Shown piece after piece: positions 35,986 through 49,116 of a DNA stretch of 64,000 nt. The stretch comes from Cryptomeria japonica. Its lineage: Eukaryota; Streptophyta; Pinopsida; Cupressales; Cupressaceae. Location of the stretch: contig NC_081409.1 of NCBI RefSeq assembly GCF_030272615.1, forward strand, positions 202,288,449 to 202,352,448, given 5' to 3'. A model generated the notes under the pieces. It did no database searches, was not told the origin of the DNA, and worked only from the letters and a program-made list of their open reading frames with translations. Made by a program: the position numbers and the translations under genes. Position 1 is the stretch's first letter. Each line of letters opens with the position of its first letter.

Positions 35986-35994
35986 TATAAAATA
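35986..35994 (+). promoter_or_regulatory. TATA box of the antisense PMD gene (element C)
   Basis: TATAAAATA, 90 bp upstream of the exon 1 ATG. Directly upstream lies GGGCTAGGGCTAGGGCTAGG (about 35960-35980), a short telomere-like run that A and D show in shorter form. Confidence 0.65.
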
Positions 35995-36249
35995 GACCAT
36001 GAGGGGAATACATCCTCATTGTCATCCACACATCTAAGAGATTAGAGTGCAGAGAGAGAATAGAGCAGCAACAGTCAGCAGTGATGGCATTGGTTCACAG
36101 ATTCGATCGCATTCGCCGATTTCAAAGGCTAGCAAATGCAGGAGAGTTGGTAAGTACCACAAAACCTCTTTGTACTTTGTCGCATTAATTATTGTCATAA
36201 ATGCATGTTAGGTAGTGCAATAAATGCACATTTAGGTATGTCAAAAACA

Positions 36250-36505
36250 TGTAGGCACGTCTGTGCTAGTGCCAGGCACGTCTGTGTTGGCTAGGCGCAT
36301 CTGTGTTTGTGTCAGGCATGTCTATGAATGAAATAGCGTCTATGTCAAATGCGATCGCATCTGTGTTATGCAAGCGCGTTTGTGCAATGTGGGCATGTCT
36401 GCATAGAACAGAAGCACGTTTATGTATGTCAAGTGCGTCTGTGCAGAGCAGGTGTGTTTGTGCAGTATGTAAGTGTGTTTATGTCATGAAGGCGCGTTTA
36501 TGTCT
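36250..36505 (+). repeat. Intron minisatellite 2 (element C)
   Basis: About eleven degenerate units with core GCGTCTGTG or GCGTTTGTG (for example CAGGCACGTCTGTG), in the 5' part of the PMD intron. Confidence 0.8.
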
Positions 36506-36611
36506 ACTAGGCCAAATCGGCAGTTCTGTGATGAACATACACTGTCGATTGGATAAGCTATTGAGAGGATACACTCAAGCAGGTCCTCTGAGGAAGACCA
36601 GGATAGATCAA

Positions 36612-36945
36612 GGCACTTTGTGATAAACAGTGAGTACCAAGACATAGTACTTTGTGATGAAGAGTGAGTATTAATATGAGCAGCACTTTGTGATGAACAG
36701 GGAGTCCAAAATATGAGCAACACTTTGTGATGAACAGGGAATACAAAAACACATAGTACTTTGTGATGAATAGTGAGTACCACTAGGATAAATAGCAACA
36801 CTTTGTGATGAACAGTGAGTGTCACTAGGATAAAAGTAACACTTTGTGATGAACAGTGAGTGTCACTAGAATAGAGCGCCATATGATAAATGTAAGCACT
36901 AGGATAGAAAGCAACATTTTGTGATGAACAGTGAATGCCACTTTG
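36612..36945 (+). repeat. Intron minisatellite 1 (element C)
   Basis: Eight copies of CACTTTGTGATGAACAGTGAG variants, spaced about 35-60 bp, in the 3' part of the PMD intron. Confidence 0.85.
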
Positions 36946-38894
36946 ACTAACATGATTGATTTGCTTGATTGCAGGAGTACCTACCTATGTTGGAGTCACG
37001 AGAGAGATTCCCATCGACTTAGAGATTACGAGTTGAGCTGATAGTTGATGAGAGGGCTGCTATTGATGTTATGGGCTTACGCCACATTTTGTATGTGTCT
37101 GAGTTTCAGGAGAACATGGGTTTGCTGACTGCACTTGCTAAGAGATGGCATTCTAAGACATGCACTTTTCATTTGTCGATGGGTGAGATGACAGTCACCT
37201 TAGAGGATGTGTACAGGATACTGCGGATACCATTCTATGGGGAGTTGATTCCCTATGATCGAGATGGAGACAGGGAGGCCCTGAGATGAGTGTTCCAGGA
37301 TCTGAGATTGGAGATGAGGGCATGACATGTTGCCTGGGATACCATGACAGTGACAGGACTGGCATTACCAGCAATACTGGCAGGAGTGATCAGTGGGTTC
37401 CTATGTCCAAATAGAGCAACACGAGGGTTGGTTGTGGGCTGGGGAGCACCTTGGAGACACTGGTTACACAACATACCAGTTATGCATGGGGACCATGCGT
37501 GTCGGCACACTTGTACTATGAGCTTCATCAGTTCATTTACCATGGATCCATAGGATTGGGCTGCGGAGTTACATTGCTACAGGTTTGGGCATATGAGCAT
37601 CTGTCGGTGACATGACCAATACATTTCAGAGGCCAAGGTCATGGATGCAGCTTTGTGCACCTGTATGATATGATTACCTCACAGCCACAGATTGGCAGGT
37701 TGGAGCACTAGCGTCAAGTCCTTGATGAGATTGACAGTGTGATATGGAGGCCATACCGAGAGTGCGAGGAGTGGGAGGATGACGCAGCAGAGCTACCTTA
37801 TACATTCAAGAGCAAATATCTGATTGGGCAGATGCCCTATGTACTAGAGAGGTAGTTGGTAGATAGGGTGGGCAAGTAGTTTGGCAAGATCCAGTAGATG
37901 CCACAGGGTTCCGGTATGTATGCGCAGATAGTGTGAGACTAGGCACACTTTGGGCCATTGTTGTCGTATGATCAAGTCATGATGTAGCTGGTGGAGATGA
38001 TTCCTTTGCCATGGGATATGTGGCCTGAGATTCAGGATGTAGGGTTGGATGCAAAGTATACTGCATATTGGGCAGAGCATCCATTTCCACGCCTGACAGA
38101 TCCAGGAGAGCTGATAGATGGAGATGGCAGAGGGGATGAGGATGAGGATGGAGATGGTGGGGGTAGAGGCCGATGGAGGAGGTGGGGTGTAGTAGGAGAG
38201 AGGAGAGTGGCTCCACAGAGAGAGGGTGGAGAGGAGAGATAGGCTCGGGTGGTGAGGGGTCATGGTGGGTTGCCATTACAGATGCCAGAAGCACAGGGTC
38301 CCAGACAGGTGCAGGGACAGGTATAGGGATGAGGACAGGGGCAGGGGCAGCCACATGAGTAGCCACAGGTACATGCATAGGTACAACCACTAGTACAGGG
38401 GGCCGAGGAGGAGGCAGATGAGCTACTAGAGCTAAGGGAGATCTGCCAGGGATAGGAAGATGAGATCTAGGATCTCGAGCGGGAGAGGGACCGACTCAAG
38501 AGACAGCTTAGGGACACTGAGCGGGAGAGAGATCAAGCTATCCAGCATTAAACTGAAGCTGAGACAACACTAAGGGCTAGGAGGCAGGCGACAGAGGACA
38601 CAGGGGCTAGATATGCCTATGTTCTATGGGCAGGGGAGGAGATAGGTTATTGGTGAGACCTATACTATGGGGCAGTGCCACTAGAGCAACGGGCTAGGAC
38701 CTTCCGTAGACCATCACAGACAGCGACGGCCACTAGAGGGAGTCACAGGAGATAGGTGTCTAGTGGTGGGGTCATGGGTCCTCCACCACCACCAAATAGG
38801 GGAGGCAGGAGAGATGATCCTAGGGCGGGTCCTTCCAGGGCTCAAACTCCGTCAAGGCCAGGTAGCTCTGAGGGAGGGAGTTCATCATAGCCTT

Positions 38895-40605
38895 AGAGGG
38901 CTCCCTATGTATCAGTTTTGTACCATTTTGTATTATAATGTAGACACCTTCGGGTGATTGTAGCCATATGATTTTAAATAATTGTATCATGACACTTATG
39001 ATTATATATATGAGATGATTCATCTTTGCGGCAGCTATATGCATGTGTACCTATGTGATGCTTCTATATGTTTCTATGTCATGCTTATGATATGGATGCA
39101 AATATGATGAAATGCAATTTTTTTGTTCTTTTATGTTTTTAAATGTTTATGTATATGCAAATGTGAATGTATGAAATGCAGATGAATATGATAATGCAAA
39201 TGACTATTTTCATGATGAAAATGTAAAATGTGCTAACATGTGGTGTGTGCAAGATGTGATGGAATTGTGATATCTATATGTATGTATTAAATGCTTATAT
39301 GTGGTAATGCAAGTGCAACTACATGAAATGCAAATTATTTTTTTGGCGTGTCATTATACTCAATCATGTGATAGCAGGCTACATGGACTCAAGAAGGATG
39401 ATGGAAGTCAATCAAGAAAGGGGGATGAAAGATAGAAAATATGAAAGTGAAAAGAGCTTCTTGTGCATTATCATCATTGAGCTTTATTATGGCAAAATAG
39501 GTTATGACAATCGAGGCATATGTTTGACCCAAAAAGTCACTGTACCCATTTGCATGGAGATCAGACAATTGCAAACAAGGAATTCCCCAATTCATACTCG
39601 ACTCGCAGTGTCCTCATATCTTTGGACAAGTCATAGCATTACTAAGAGACAATCCACAGATAGCAAAGAAAAATAGGTGATGATACCCCATCCTCACCTT
39701 TCTAGTCAAAGACATCCTAGAGATAAAATCTCTAGTCAGAGACATCCTGGAAAAGCTAAAAGACATGTCACCTAAAGATAAAATCAAAAGAAAACCAAGA
39801 CTCAACACCAACATCCATTGTAGTCCTCAAGTTTAGTGTCTCTTGTCACTTGTATAAGTCCATTTGATTGTGGTCACAATGTTTACTTTCACAAAAAGGA
39901 TAGACAGAACTGAACCATAATGTTGTTTGAGTCTGTTGAAAGATTTGATTTGTTGAAGCCCATTGTTGTTGTTGTGTCTCATCTGAAACTGATTGAATCC
40001 ATGAAATTGATACTTTATTGCGGAGAAAATGAAACTTTATTGCGGATTTGCGATGCAAATGTTGTTTTATTGCGGATTGTGTGCGGATAGACTGAAGAAA
40101 ATTAGAAGAAATTGTAATCCTCGAAACATGTGATGCTCTCAGTTCCACACCCATCACTAGATGTAGGATTTGCCTTAGCCACAGATAGGAGCTGATTTAT
40201 TATGGATGCAAAGGGATGAAAAGGAATGTTTATTATGAATGGAAAACCAATCTTAGGTAGATCAATAACAAGCCATGATGGGAATGTGTAAATTTATTAT
40301 GGATGAAGAGGTTGTGAGTGTGTGCAAAGTGAAGGATGAAATGGAATCCTGAAGGAGGGAGGAGCAATGTCTCTACACATGGCGCTGGTGACCCAGTTTT
40401 CACCATGGTACTTGCCCAGGGCACCACCGAAGTGGTTTTCACCGTTCGACGAAATGTTTTTCTATTTTTTCAAAAAAAAAATTGTGTCACAAGGCGCCTA
40501 TTTGCCAGGTTTTCACCAAGTAACGATTTTTTATGTTTTATGATTTTTTTGTATTTTTTTATTTTTTGATTTTTTTTGTATTTTCAATTAGGATACTCTG
40601 AAGAG
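38895..40605 (-). other. Spacer between PMD gene and pol (element C)
   Basis: CAT-rich tract, the small ORF at 39614-39814, CGCAATAAAG and CATAATAAA motif clusters on minus (about 40010-40300), then GGTGAAAAC/GGCGCC units and an AT-rich stretch (about 40370-40590). Mirrors 4503-6160 of A. Confidence 0.6.
39614..39814 (-). CDS. Small conserved ORF, 66 codons (element C)
   Basis: Same length and start (MLVLSLGFLLILSLGDMSFS) as the ORFs in A and D, ending AMTCPKI. A second reading, 40157-39846, parallels 4957-5310 of A. No family recognised. Confidence 0.3.
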   Translation of the reverse strand: MLVLSLGFLLILSLGDMSFSFSRMSLTRDFISRMSLTRKVRMGYHHLFFFAICGLSLSNAMTCPKI

Positions 40606-43600
40606 CTATGTGTAAAACCTGCGAAGGTGCATACTATTGATAGGATCCTCCAAAGGTTCACCTTCTGTGGTTGATAGCTTATATGCACCAGATCCATAGC
40701 CTGCTGTGATAATGTAAGGACCAAGCCAATTTGGTTCAAACTTGCCCTTCTTCTCTCTGTCTTGTTGATTTTTAGGATTTTCTCTGAAAACCAAGTCACC
40801 TACTTCAACTGTGCAAGGCTTGACTTTATGATTGTAGTTGTGACTCATTCATTGTTGATAAGCCTTGAGATGATTAAAAGTAGTTTGTCTTCATTCATCC
40901 AATAGTTCAAGTTCTTGTAAGCGAGAGACCCTGTAGTCTTCATCATGGATAATGTTTTGCAAAGAGACTCATAAAGAGGGAAACTCAACCTCAATAGGCA
41001 AGATAGCTCCAGTGCCATATACAAGTGAATAGGGTGTAGCTCATGTAGGTGTGTGGACGCTTGTGCAGTAGGCCCAAAGTGCAGGATTAAGTTGGATATG
41101 CCAGTTGTGGCCAGTGTCATCGACTATCTTTCTTAAGATTTTAAGGATTGTTTTATTAGATGCCTCAGCTTGACCATTATCTTGGGGGTAATAAGGTGTG
41201 GAAAAATGATGTGTAATGTGGAAGCGGTCACAGAGCTCTCTAACATCCTGATTTTTGAAAGGATGCCCGTTATCGGTGATGATGGAAACAGGAATACCAT
41301 ATCGACAAATGATATAGTTGAGGATGAATGTAGCAATTTATTTTCTAGTAACTTGCATGAGAGGCATGGCTTCGATCCATTTTGTGAAATACTCTGTGGC
41401 AGTGATAATTAATTTGTGACCATTGGAAGAAGGAGGGTGAATATTGCCTATGAGATTGAGTCCCCACTGACAAAAGGGCCAAGGAGTTGCAATTGGTTGA
41501 AGTTCCTACGCTGGCACATGAATGAGGTCTCCATGAAGTTGACACTGCTTACATTTCTTGACAAATTGATATGAGTCTTTTTCCATGTTGGGCTAGTAAT
41601 ATCTAGTCCTGATGAGTTTCTTGGCTAAGGTAGGACCACTAGAATGTGGACCACATATCCCTTCATGTACTTCACATAACGCAATCTGAGCTTTGTCGCT
41701 TTCTAAACATCTAAGAAGAGTGCCATCTAGACCTTGACGGTATAAGATATCGGCTAAAATGATGTATCAGGAAGATTGGCAAATGAAAGTGGGATGTTGG
41801 TTATTGGATAGGTCAGGAGGAAGGGTATTGTCATGAAGGTATGTGAAAATAGAACCATATAACTAGGACTCGGGACCGACGACACATATCATCTCAGTAG
41901 GAGTGACCTCATATGAGGGAACCAAAAGGTTATCCACCAAGAACTCATAGCGGGTCTAATTCGGGGGTAGATTGATTAATGAAGCAATTGTAGCCATGGC
42001 ATCCGTGGCTCGATTCTGCTCTCTTAGTATTTGCTCAAAGTCTAACTTCATGAAATGTTGTTTCAAGTCATCCACCATTCTTTTGTAAGGAATTAATTTC
42101 TCATCCTTTGTTTGGTAGTCATCATTTGCTTGATGAATTATAAGTTGAGAGTCCCCTTAAACACGAAGTTCCTGGATCTTCCACTGAACTGGTATTCGTA
42201 ATCCAGTTGTTAATGCCTCATATTCTGCTATGTTATTTGTGTAGGGAAATGATAGTCGATACGATTTTGGTATAGAATCCTCTTGAGGAGTTATGAAGAG
42301 GATGCCAGCTCCTGCCCCATGCTGTGTGTATGAGCCGTCAAAGTATAGCTACCAAGGTTTTGCATGTGACACTATTAAAATGGATTCATCTGGAAATTCT
42401 GAAATTAGAGGAACATCATCTATCATGGGAGCATCTGCTAACTGATCTGTGATAGCCTGTCCTTTTATTGCTTTTCTGTCCACATACTCAATGTCGAATT
42501 CACTTAGGAGCATCACCCATTTGGCTGGTCACCCAGTAAGCATTGCTTTATTACGAAGGTATTTCAATGGATCGATCCTTGCAACCAGCTTAGTTTTATG
42601 AGTTAGCATGTAATGTCATAATTTTGAAGCAAAGACCATAGCGAGACATGTATGCTCAATTGGTGTGTAATTTAGCTCATATCCCACCAATGTGTGACTG
42701 ATGTAGTATACTGCCTTTTCTTTGCCCTCAGCAACCTATTGTGCTAAGAGTGCCCCCAGTGATGTTGAAGTAGTTGATATGTATAGTAATAGAGGTTGAT
42801 CTGGAACTAGTGGCATCAAAACCGGCGGATTCAAAAGATAATCTTTGAGTGTCTGGAAAGCTTGTTAACAATTATCATCCCATTTGAATTTGATGTTTTT
42901 GTGTAGCAGGTGCTGAAAAGGATTACATTTATCTGCAAGTTGCACTATGAATCTTCGTATGGACTGGAAACATCGAAGTTGACTGATATTTCTTGGTGGT
43001 TGCATCTCTAGGATGGCCTTGACTTTTGCTGGATCAGCTTCGATTCCTCTTTTTGAGACAATGAATCCCAGGAGCTTCCCGGAGGTTACTCCAAAGACAC
43101 ATTTCTTGGGGTTTAATCTTACTTTATATTTTCCCAACCGATCAAAGACGACTAAAAGTACGTCCAAATGTGTATCTCTATCTATTGATTTTCCCAAGAG
43201 GTCATCAACATAATTTTCCATAGTAACGTGCATGAGATCATGAAAGATAGTAGTCAAGGCTCTTTGATATGTAGCGCCTGCATTTTTTAGCCCAAAGGGC
43301 ATGACATTCTAGCAGAAAGTTCCCCAAGGAAAAGTGAATGTCATTTTGTGTTGATCCTCGGATGCAATTTTTATTTGATTATAACCAGAGAATCCATCCA
43401 TCAAAGATAACATCGCATGACCTGCTGTAAGATCGACGATTAAGTCAATATTTGGTAATGGAAAATCATCCTTAGGACAAGCTTTGTTGATGTCTCTGAA
43501 ATCTGTACATATTCTGATGCTACGATCTGGTTTACTGATAGGCACTAAGTTGGAGATCCATTCAGGATAATCAATTGGGCATATGAATCCGACATCCAAT

Positions 43601-44457
43601 AATTTCTCAAGCTCTGCTTTAACTAATAATGCCACTTGTGGATGCATCTTTCTTAATTTTTGTTTCACTGGTTTTGCCCTTGGTTTAACTATCAAATGAT
43701 GCATTACCAAATCCGAATCCAATCCAAGCATGTCAGCGTATGACCATGCAAAATTGATTTGTCGCTCTGTGAAGAAACTTACAAATTTTGACCTTTCTGT
43801 CTTTGTTAAAGATTGAGCTTGGAATATGTTATGTGGAACTTCTTCTGTACCAATATTTGATTTGATGGTTTCCTCTACCAACATGGATGATTTTTCCTCA
43901 TATGATGCTAGGAGAATGTCGAGCCTTCCATCTTCGGGTGCCTCAGAGAGGTTTTTGCCCTCAGATACGTCCTTTCTTTTTACTTCTTTGGGGTCAGACA
44001 GCGCCACAACGTGGTTTTCGCCATAAGACCCTTGATTTGTTTTTATTTTTATATTTTTGCGACTGGAAGGCCCGATGCCCTCACCAAAGTATGCCACACT
44101 ATTGAGTTCTATAGTGTATCCTGCCTCATGGTCCCCAGGGGGAAGATCATCTCGTATGCCAAGGTAGTCAATAAAAGCTTCATCATTTTGGAATGTGTCA
44201 AACTGTGCAGGTCCTTCATGGTCCGGGTCAATAAGTTGGTGGTGAACAAGGGGAAGGCCTTTGATGTCTTCGAAGTTAGCGAGGCTAAGGGTGAAGATGC
44301 AGTTATATTCAGGTATGTTGAGGTAGTTATCGAGGTCATTGTTGGCACTCTCCTCATCAGTCTCAATCATGAATGAATCCAAATTATCATCACTAGTAGT
44401 GCATTTTGGGACAGGTGTCCTCATTCTATGTGATTTCGACCTAGAACCAAGGGGCAA
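40606..44457 (-). pseudogene. Pol: RT, dual RNase H, integrase (element C)
   Basis: The first 382 codons (44457-43309) are open through IRICTDFRDINKACPKDDFP and MDGFSGYNQIKIAS, then W-to-stop after PWGTFC. The next piece, 43302-42865, holds MPFGLKNAGATYQRA and YVDDLLGKS. Further left the dual RNase H and integrase survive only in broken frames. The last piece, 40848-40606, ends VGDLVFRENPKNQ ... WLGPY ... HLRRFYT. A deletion or altered bases near 42960 remove part of the LQSLQGRLQSIRRF stretch. Clearly dead. Confidence 0.85.
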
Positions 44458-47400
44458 GGACTGTGTAGGATCCTCAGGGGTTGTTTTTTGACCAACTTTG
44501 AATTTTCTATAAAATTCTTCTTCTTCTGTGGGTTCACCTGGTTCTCTGAATGTCTCGGTGAGTTCATAGTCACTAGAGGACTTGTCTTAATTTCATTCCC
44601 ATTCATTGGAGTCTGTGGAATAGCGATTTTCTTGTTGAATTTTGGCAGCTTTGATTTGTAATGCTTCTCCTGTCTTTTGAGTATTTACCTTGAAACTCAT
44701 GAAACCAAGTCCTTTGGAGCATTTCCTTTTAACTGTCAATTCCGATTGTAAAGGTTCAATGATGTCTTCTTTTCTTAATCCAAGAGGACTTTTGCCATCA
44801 TACCCAAATTTTTGTAGGATCTTGAATCATTTGCCATATTTCTCACATGGTATGCTAACATGATCTTGTGTATCACTTTCAAGGTCTTTGTAAAACATTT
44901 TGTATAAGTCTTCTTCTTCCACTTCACCCCATTTTTGGAAGATTGTAGGATCCCATTTAAGTGTAATGACGGATACCCACTTAGTAGGATGTGGTCATCC
45001 ATATTCTTTTGGTAAATTCATGACTTGTTGTAAGTACATGGTTTGATTCAAAGTCTATTCACCCATGCCTTTGTCCTAGATTTTGCCTTTAAGCTCACCT
45101 TGTTTTGATGTCGAAGGTTTTAATGATTCAAGATCAATGTATGCAAAAGAAGGAACAGCTTCTCGATTACTTGGAATGATCATCTCAATTTTCGGTCTCA
45201 AGTTATTGCAATATATGAATGGATTAGGATCTCCATTAACTGTTATTTCAACTCCATTGTGAGGAAATTTAATGCATTGGTGATATGTAGATGGGGTTGC
45301 CCTCATTTCATGAATCCAAGGACGTCCTAGTAATATATTGTATGTGAGATCCAGGTCCAGGACTTGAAAAACCACATCCTTTGTAACTGGCCCAACTCTG
45401 AGAGGCAAGGTGACTATGCCCTTGGATGAACGCTCTTCATCATCATATGCCTTGATGGTAATTTTGTTTGTAGAATTCACATCTTTATCAGAATATCCCA
45501 ATTGTTTAATAGTGTTCAATGTACAAATGTTCAGACCTACTCCTCCATCTATCAGGACTCGTTTTATTCGATGTTTTTCTAGGAAGGCTTCAATGTGTAA
45601 AGGTGCATTATGTCGCTGACTTATAGAGGTGTCATCGGCTTCTGTAAATGTGAGAGAGTGTGGAATGGAAAGGTATCCCATCGTGGCTTGAAACTGGTCC
45701 ACATTTAGATCAGTAGGAACAACAATGTCTCTCAAGATTTTATCAAGAATGGCTTTATGTGTGGGGGATATGCGTAAGAGCTCAAGGATTGAGATAAGTG
45801 CAGGTGTCTTCCCTAACTGTTCTATAAGGTCATACTCAGGCTTGGTTGATGAGGAAGCAGTGTTTTTAGCTGGAGCACCTTGCAAAGTGATTTTACCTCG
45901 ATGAGTTGTAACATTACATTCAGAGGTAGGTTCGGAAGAAGATCCAATGCCTTTTAGAACAATCTTGGGTCTTTGGATAGAATTTTCAGGTGCTTTGTCC
46001 TTGATGATAATGGTAGAGACATAATCATCCATCGAAATGTGATTGATAGTTGAATCATAGTTATAGGATGCTCTGGTAAAGTTGGTTTGGTCATCTATGG
46101 CTTTAGACTTTCCCTTGTCATGTTTTGGGAATGGTTCCTTAAACATTTCATGTTCTTGGTTGGATGAGTGTCTTTCGATTTCAATGTCACCTCTATCAAT
46201 GAGATCTTGTATGATGTTCTTCAGTCGATGGCAATTTCTTGTCTCGTGGCCCTTGCTCTTATGAAATTCACAATATTCATCATCATTCCACCAATTTGGT
46301 TTGATCTTTGGCTCATATGGAGGCCAATATGGAATTGTGATTATTTTGTTTGCCACTAGCTTTTTGAAAACTGACTCAAGTGGTTCTCCCAATGGAGTGT
46401 ACTTCCTTCATGACTTTGAAGTTGTTTGAGTATTCACTTGATTGTTTGTAGAGCTTGATCCCAAAAAAATGATTTTTGGTCGTACTGTATTGGCATCCAC
46501 AACACCATCATTGACTGTGTTCTTGTTTTTATTCCAAAATCTTGGCTTGTCTTTTCCTTAAAAGTCATCTTTGTTTTCCTTGAATATCTTAATGACTCCT
46601 TGTTCAATTAGAACCTTCTCTGTTGCTAAGCCTTTTTTAATGACCTCCTTGAAGGTGGACAAACAAGCTTTTCTTAGGTCATAACCAATGTCTTTGTTAA
46701 CATTCTAGGTGAACATTTCTACCATTTGTTTTTGTGAAATTTCACAAGAGCATCTGCTGGCTAGATTCCTCCATCTTTGTAAAAATGATGAAAAAGATTC
46801 TCCATCCTTTTGCTTGGTGTTGCACAAAGTGGTGACTGATATATCTATCTCTATGTTGTATGAGAAATGTTGGATAAATGCCTCTGCTAAGTCACCCCAT
46901 GACTTAATTCCAGGTGGAAGTTGGGAGAACCATTCCATAGCTTGATCACCTAAGCTTTGTGGGAATAATCTCATCAAATATGTCTCTTCTGCTGCTACCT
47001 CAATGCAAGCTGTGAAAAATTGTCTTATATGTGCCTTAGGATCTCCTTTTCCTCTATACTTATCAAACTTAGGTGTCACAAAGTGTTTAGGAAATGGAGG
47101 CATTGGAATGCTTTTGTCAAATGGATAGGGACATATGTCTCTCATTGTGTAAGTTGGCTTCGGTGTATTTATGTCCTCCATTTTCTTTTGTAAGTCTTTA
47201 ATTTGTTGTTCCAAATTATTCTTAGGTGGAGATCAACTTCTTGGATCATACCCCATGCCTGAACCACCGGGTGGAGGAGGAGCATGTTGCATATATGGAT
47301 GATATTGATCATACACATGTTCATATGGAGGAGGTCTATAGTAATGTTGCGTATATGGACCACTTGGTATAGAGTCATGGTGAGGAATGGAATATCTGTT

Positions 47401-48106
47401 TTGTCCATGTATACCATACTCAACCGGAATTTAATGAATTTGTTCTAGTGTGTTGCCCCCAAATTTGATGCGGGGTTTCCTTGTGTCCAAATTTTGCTCA
47501 TGCCTTTGGTGGTTGATCCTTAGCATTGGTATGTGATTGAGCATATTTTTATGCATAAGACTTCTATAATGGTCTACGAAGATGAGTATCATATGCTTGA
47601 CCATGTGTGTATGGGACCTCTGGTTTTTGAAACAAAGATGATGGTGATTCAGGCACAAGATGTGGTCCTCTATTGCCTCCACTGTTAGGCCTCCTTTGAT
47701 CCATGTTGGAGTGAGTTTGTTGCAAAGGTCGATTTTCCATTATTTGAGATATGTCAAAATCATGAGGTATCTTGGCTCCACTTTATGCCATCACTTGTAA
47801 GAAGTATTGTCTATCTCTCCTCATTATTTCCTCAACCAATCGATTGAAACGGGGATCCATAATGGTGTCTTCCACTTTTGCTGACTGTATGGAAAAGTTG
47901 TCCATATTGTCATTGTGTGTGTCATTGTTGTTTGTAGTGTCCATGTTTTCATTATTTGGAATGTTTCTATAGGCATCCATGTCAGGTAATGTAGCATGAT
48001 CAGAATTGAAAAAGATATCATTGTCATACTCATAGGAACTCATGTTTGCGGATTCTTGAGCCTCTTTAGTTTCTCTCTTAGATTTTTGGGAACGGGTTTC
48101 AACCAT
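44458..48106 (-). pseudogene. Gag-protease-G-patch (element C)
   Basis: The ATG at 48106 opens METRSQKSKRETKEAQESAN-like sequence. Gag core at 47214-46705 (MRDICPYPFDKSIPMPPFP, MEWFSQLPPGIKSWGDLAEA). Longest piece 46392-45076 (438 codons) carries the C-x2-H-x4-H-x4-C finger (CEFHKSKGHETRNC) and the protease (VLIDGGVGLNIC, ILLGRPWIHEMRA). Frameshifts and stops separate the pieces. D lies two bases upstream of this ATG. Confidence 0.85.
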
Positions 48107-48109
48107 GAA

Positions 48110-48114
48110 CTAGG
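48110..48114 (+). other. Target site duplication of element D, left copy
   Basis: CTAGG directly before the D terminus TGTATATGG; identical to 63916-63920. The bases to its left are C's gag start. Confidence 0.95.
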
Positions 48115-48870
48115 TGTATATGGTGAAAATGGATACAACAATAACAAGATTGAAAGGCTAAATGAATTCAACCACTAAACCCTAGCCTAACAACAACAAA
48201 GATCCACCATAACATATGAAGATAACCTAAGACAATGTAAATAAAACAAAATCACAAAGATGATACCATCACATGTCCAATAGGGTTTTGATCTCCATTC
48301 TTCCTATCTCCATTGATCTTGCTTGATATATTTGCTCTCAGATTTTATGTGCACAAGAGCTCAACAAAGAACGGAATGTGGTTGCAAGTAGGATCGTAGT
48401 GTAGCCTATTGATCATTAGGGTTTGATAATGAAGGAGGCATCTCCTTAAATAGAAGACACAATATGAAATGGAGGGATAAGATTGAGAGGTGTAAAAAAG
48501 AGGTCGGCTAGGATTAGAGGGTAGGTAGAAGAAATAATAAAATAATGAAAGAGGTAGGTAGTGTAGGAATTAAGAGATGAATGACATGTGTCATGTGTAG
48601 AAAAAGATAATGAATTAATTAAATAAATAAAGATTTATTTATTTAATAGAAGAAATGGGAAAATTAAATAAATAAAATATTTATTTAATTTAGGAAAAGG
48701 ATAATTTAAATAAATAAATGTATTTATTTAAATGAGAAGTAAGGCTAGAAGAGGATAAATGAATTAATTAAATAAATAAAAATTTATTTAATTAATAGAA
48801 GAATTAGGCTTAGATAATTAAATAAATAAAATATTTATTTAATTAAACATGACAATTTTGGGTGTCTACA
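48115..48870 (-). repeat. 3' LTR of element D (756 bp)
   Basis: Reads on minus TGTAGACACCC ... CACCATATACA. TATTTAAG box on minus at 48445-48452. Palindromic AT units at about 48610-48845. Confidence 0.95.
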
Positions 48871-48887
48871 TTTTGCCCCTCTTTGAG
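48871..48887 (-). promoter_or_regulatory. Polypurine tract (element D)
   Basis: Minus strand CTCAAAGAGGGGCAAAA ends at the LTR start. Confidence 0.88.
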
Positions 48888-48969
48888 ACAATGCGGCTTG
48901 TCGCGTTGTTTCAAAGAAAATAAGATAAACTGATACAGAGTTGCTCCAGTATGGGAATGATATGCCCCC

Positions 48970-49018
48970 TCGAGAGATTGGATGAAAATGTCTGAAAAGA
49001 TTACAGACAATCTCTCGA
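48970..49018. other. Inverted repeat upstream of the polypurine tract (element D)
   Basis: TCGAGAGATTG (48970-48980) and CAATCTCTCGA (49008-49018). Inside the loop a second pair, TGTCTG and CAGACA, can extend the structure. Confidence 0.72.
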
Positions 49019-49116
49019 TAAAAAGAAAAGGCTAGAATGGACTGACCGAATAAAGTGACAAAGTCATGGGATGAAGAAAACTGACTCGGGTAACGAAGGC
49101 TAAGGCTAGGGTAGGC

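Larger units (their letters stand above)
36084..38890 (+). pseudogene. PMD gene, antisense to its element (element C)
   Basis: Exon 1 is 36084-36149 (MALVHRFDRIRRFQRLANAG...), donor GTAAGT; intron 36150-36974; exon 2 starts at 36975 after ATTGCAG. Recognisable: MGLRHILYVSEF, LTALAKRWHSKTCTFHLS, GEMTVTLEDVYRILRIPF and VISGFLCPN, then the acidic and coiled-coil parts. The first stop is early (TAG at 37020-37022, where D has CAG), with further stops near 37287 and 37324 and probable frameshifts after about 37440. The end near 38890 is set by the conserved GGSEGGSSS-type tail. The most decayed of the three close copies. Confidence 0.82.
34946..48109 (-). mobile_element. Element C: Tat-type Ty3/gypsy retrotransposon, split by element D
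   Basis: Read on minus: leader (resumes at 63921-64000 and continues off-window), gag, protease, G-patch, RT, dual RNase H, integrase, spacer, antisense PMD gene, polypurine tract and 3' LTR (35733-34946). D inserted two bases upstream of C's gag ATG. The left flanking bases 34941-34945 are CCTAC; the same five bases should follow C's 5' LTR off the right edge. It has many stops and frameshifts, more than A or D, so it is older, consistent with being the host of D. Confidence 0.9.
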
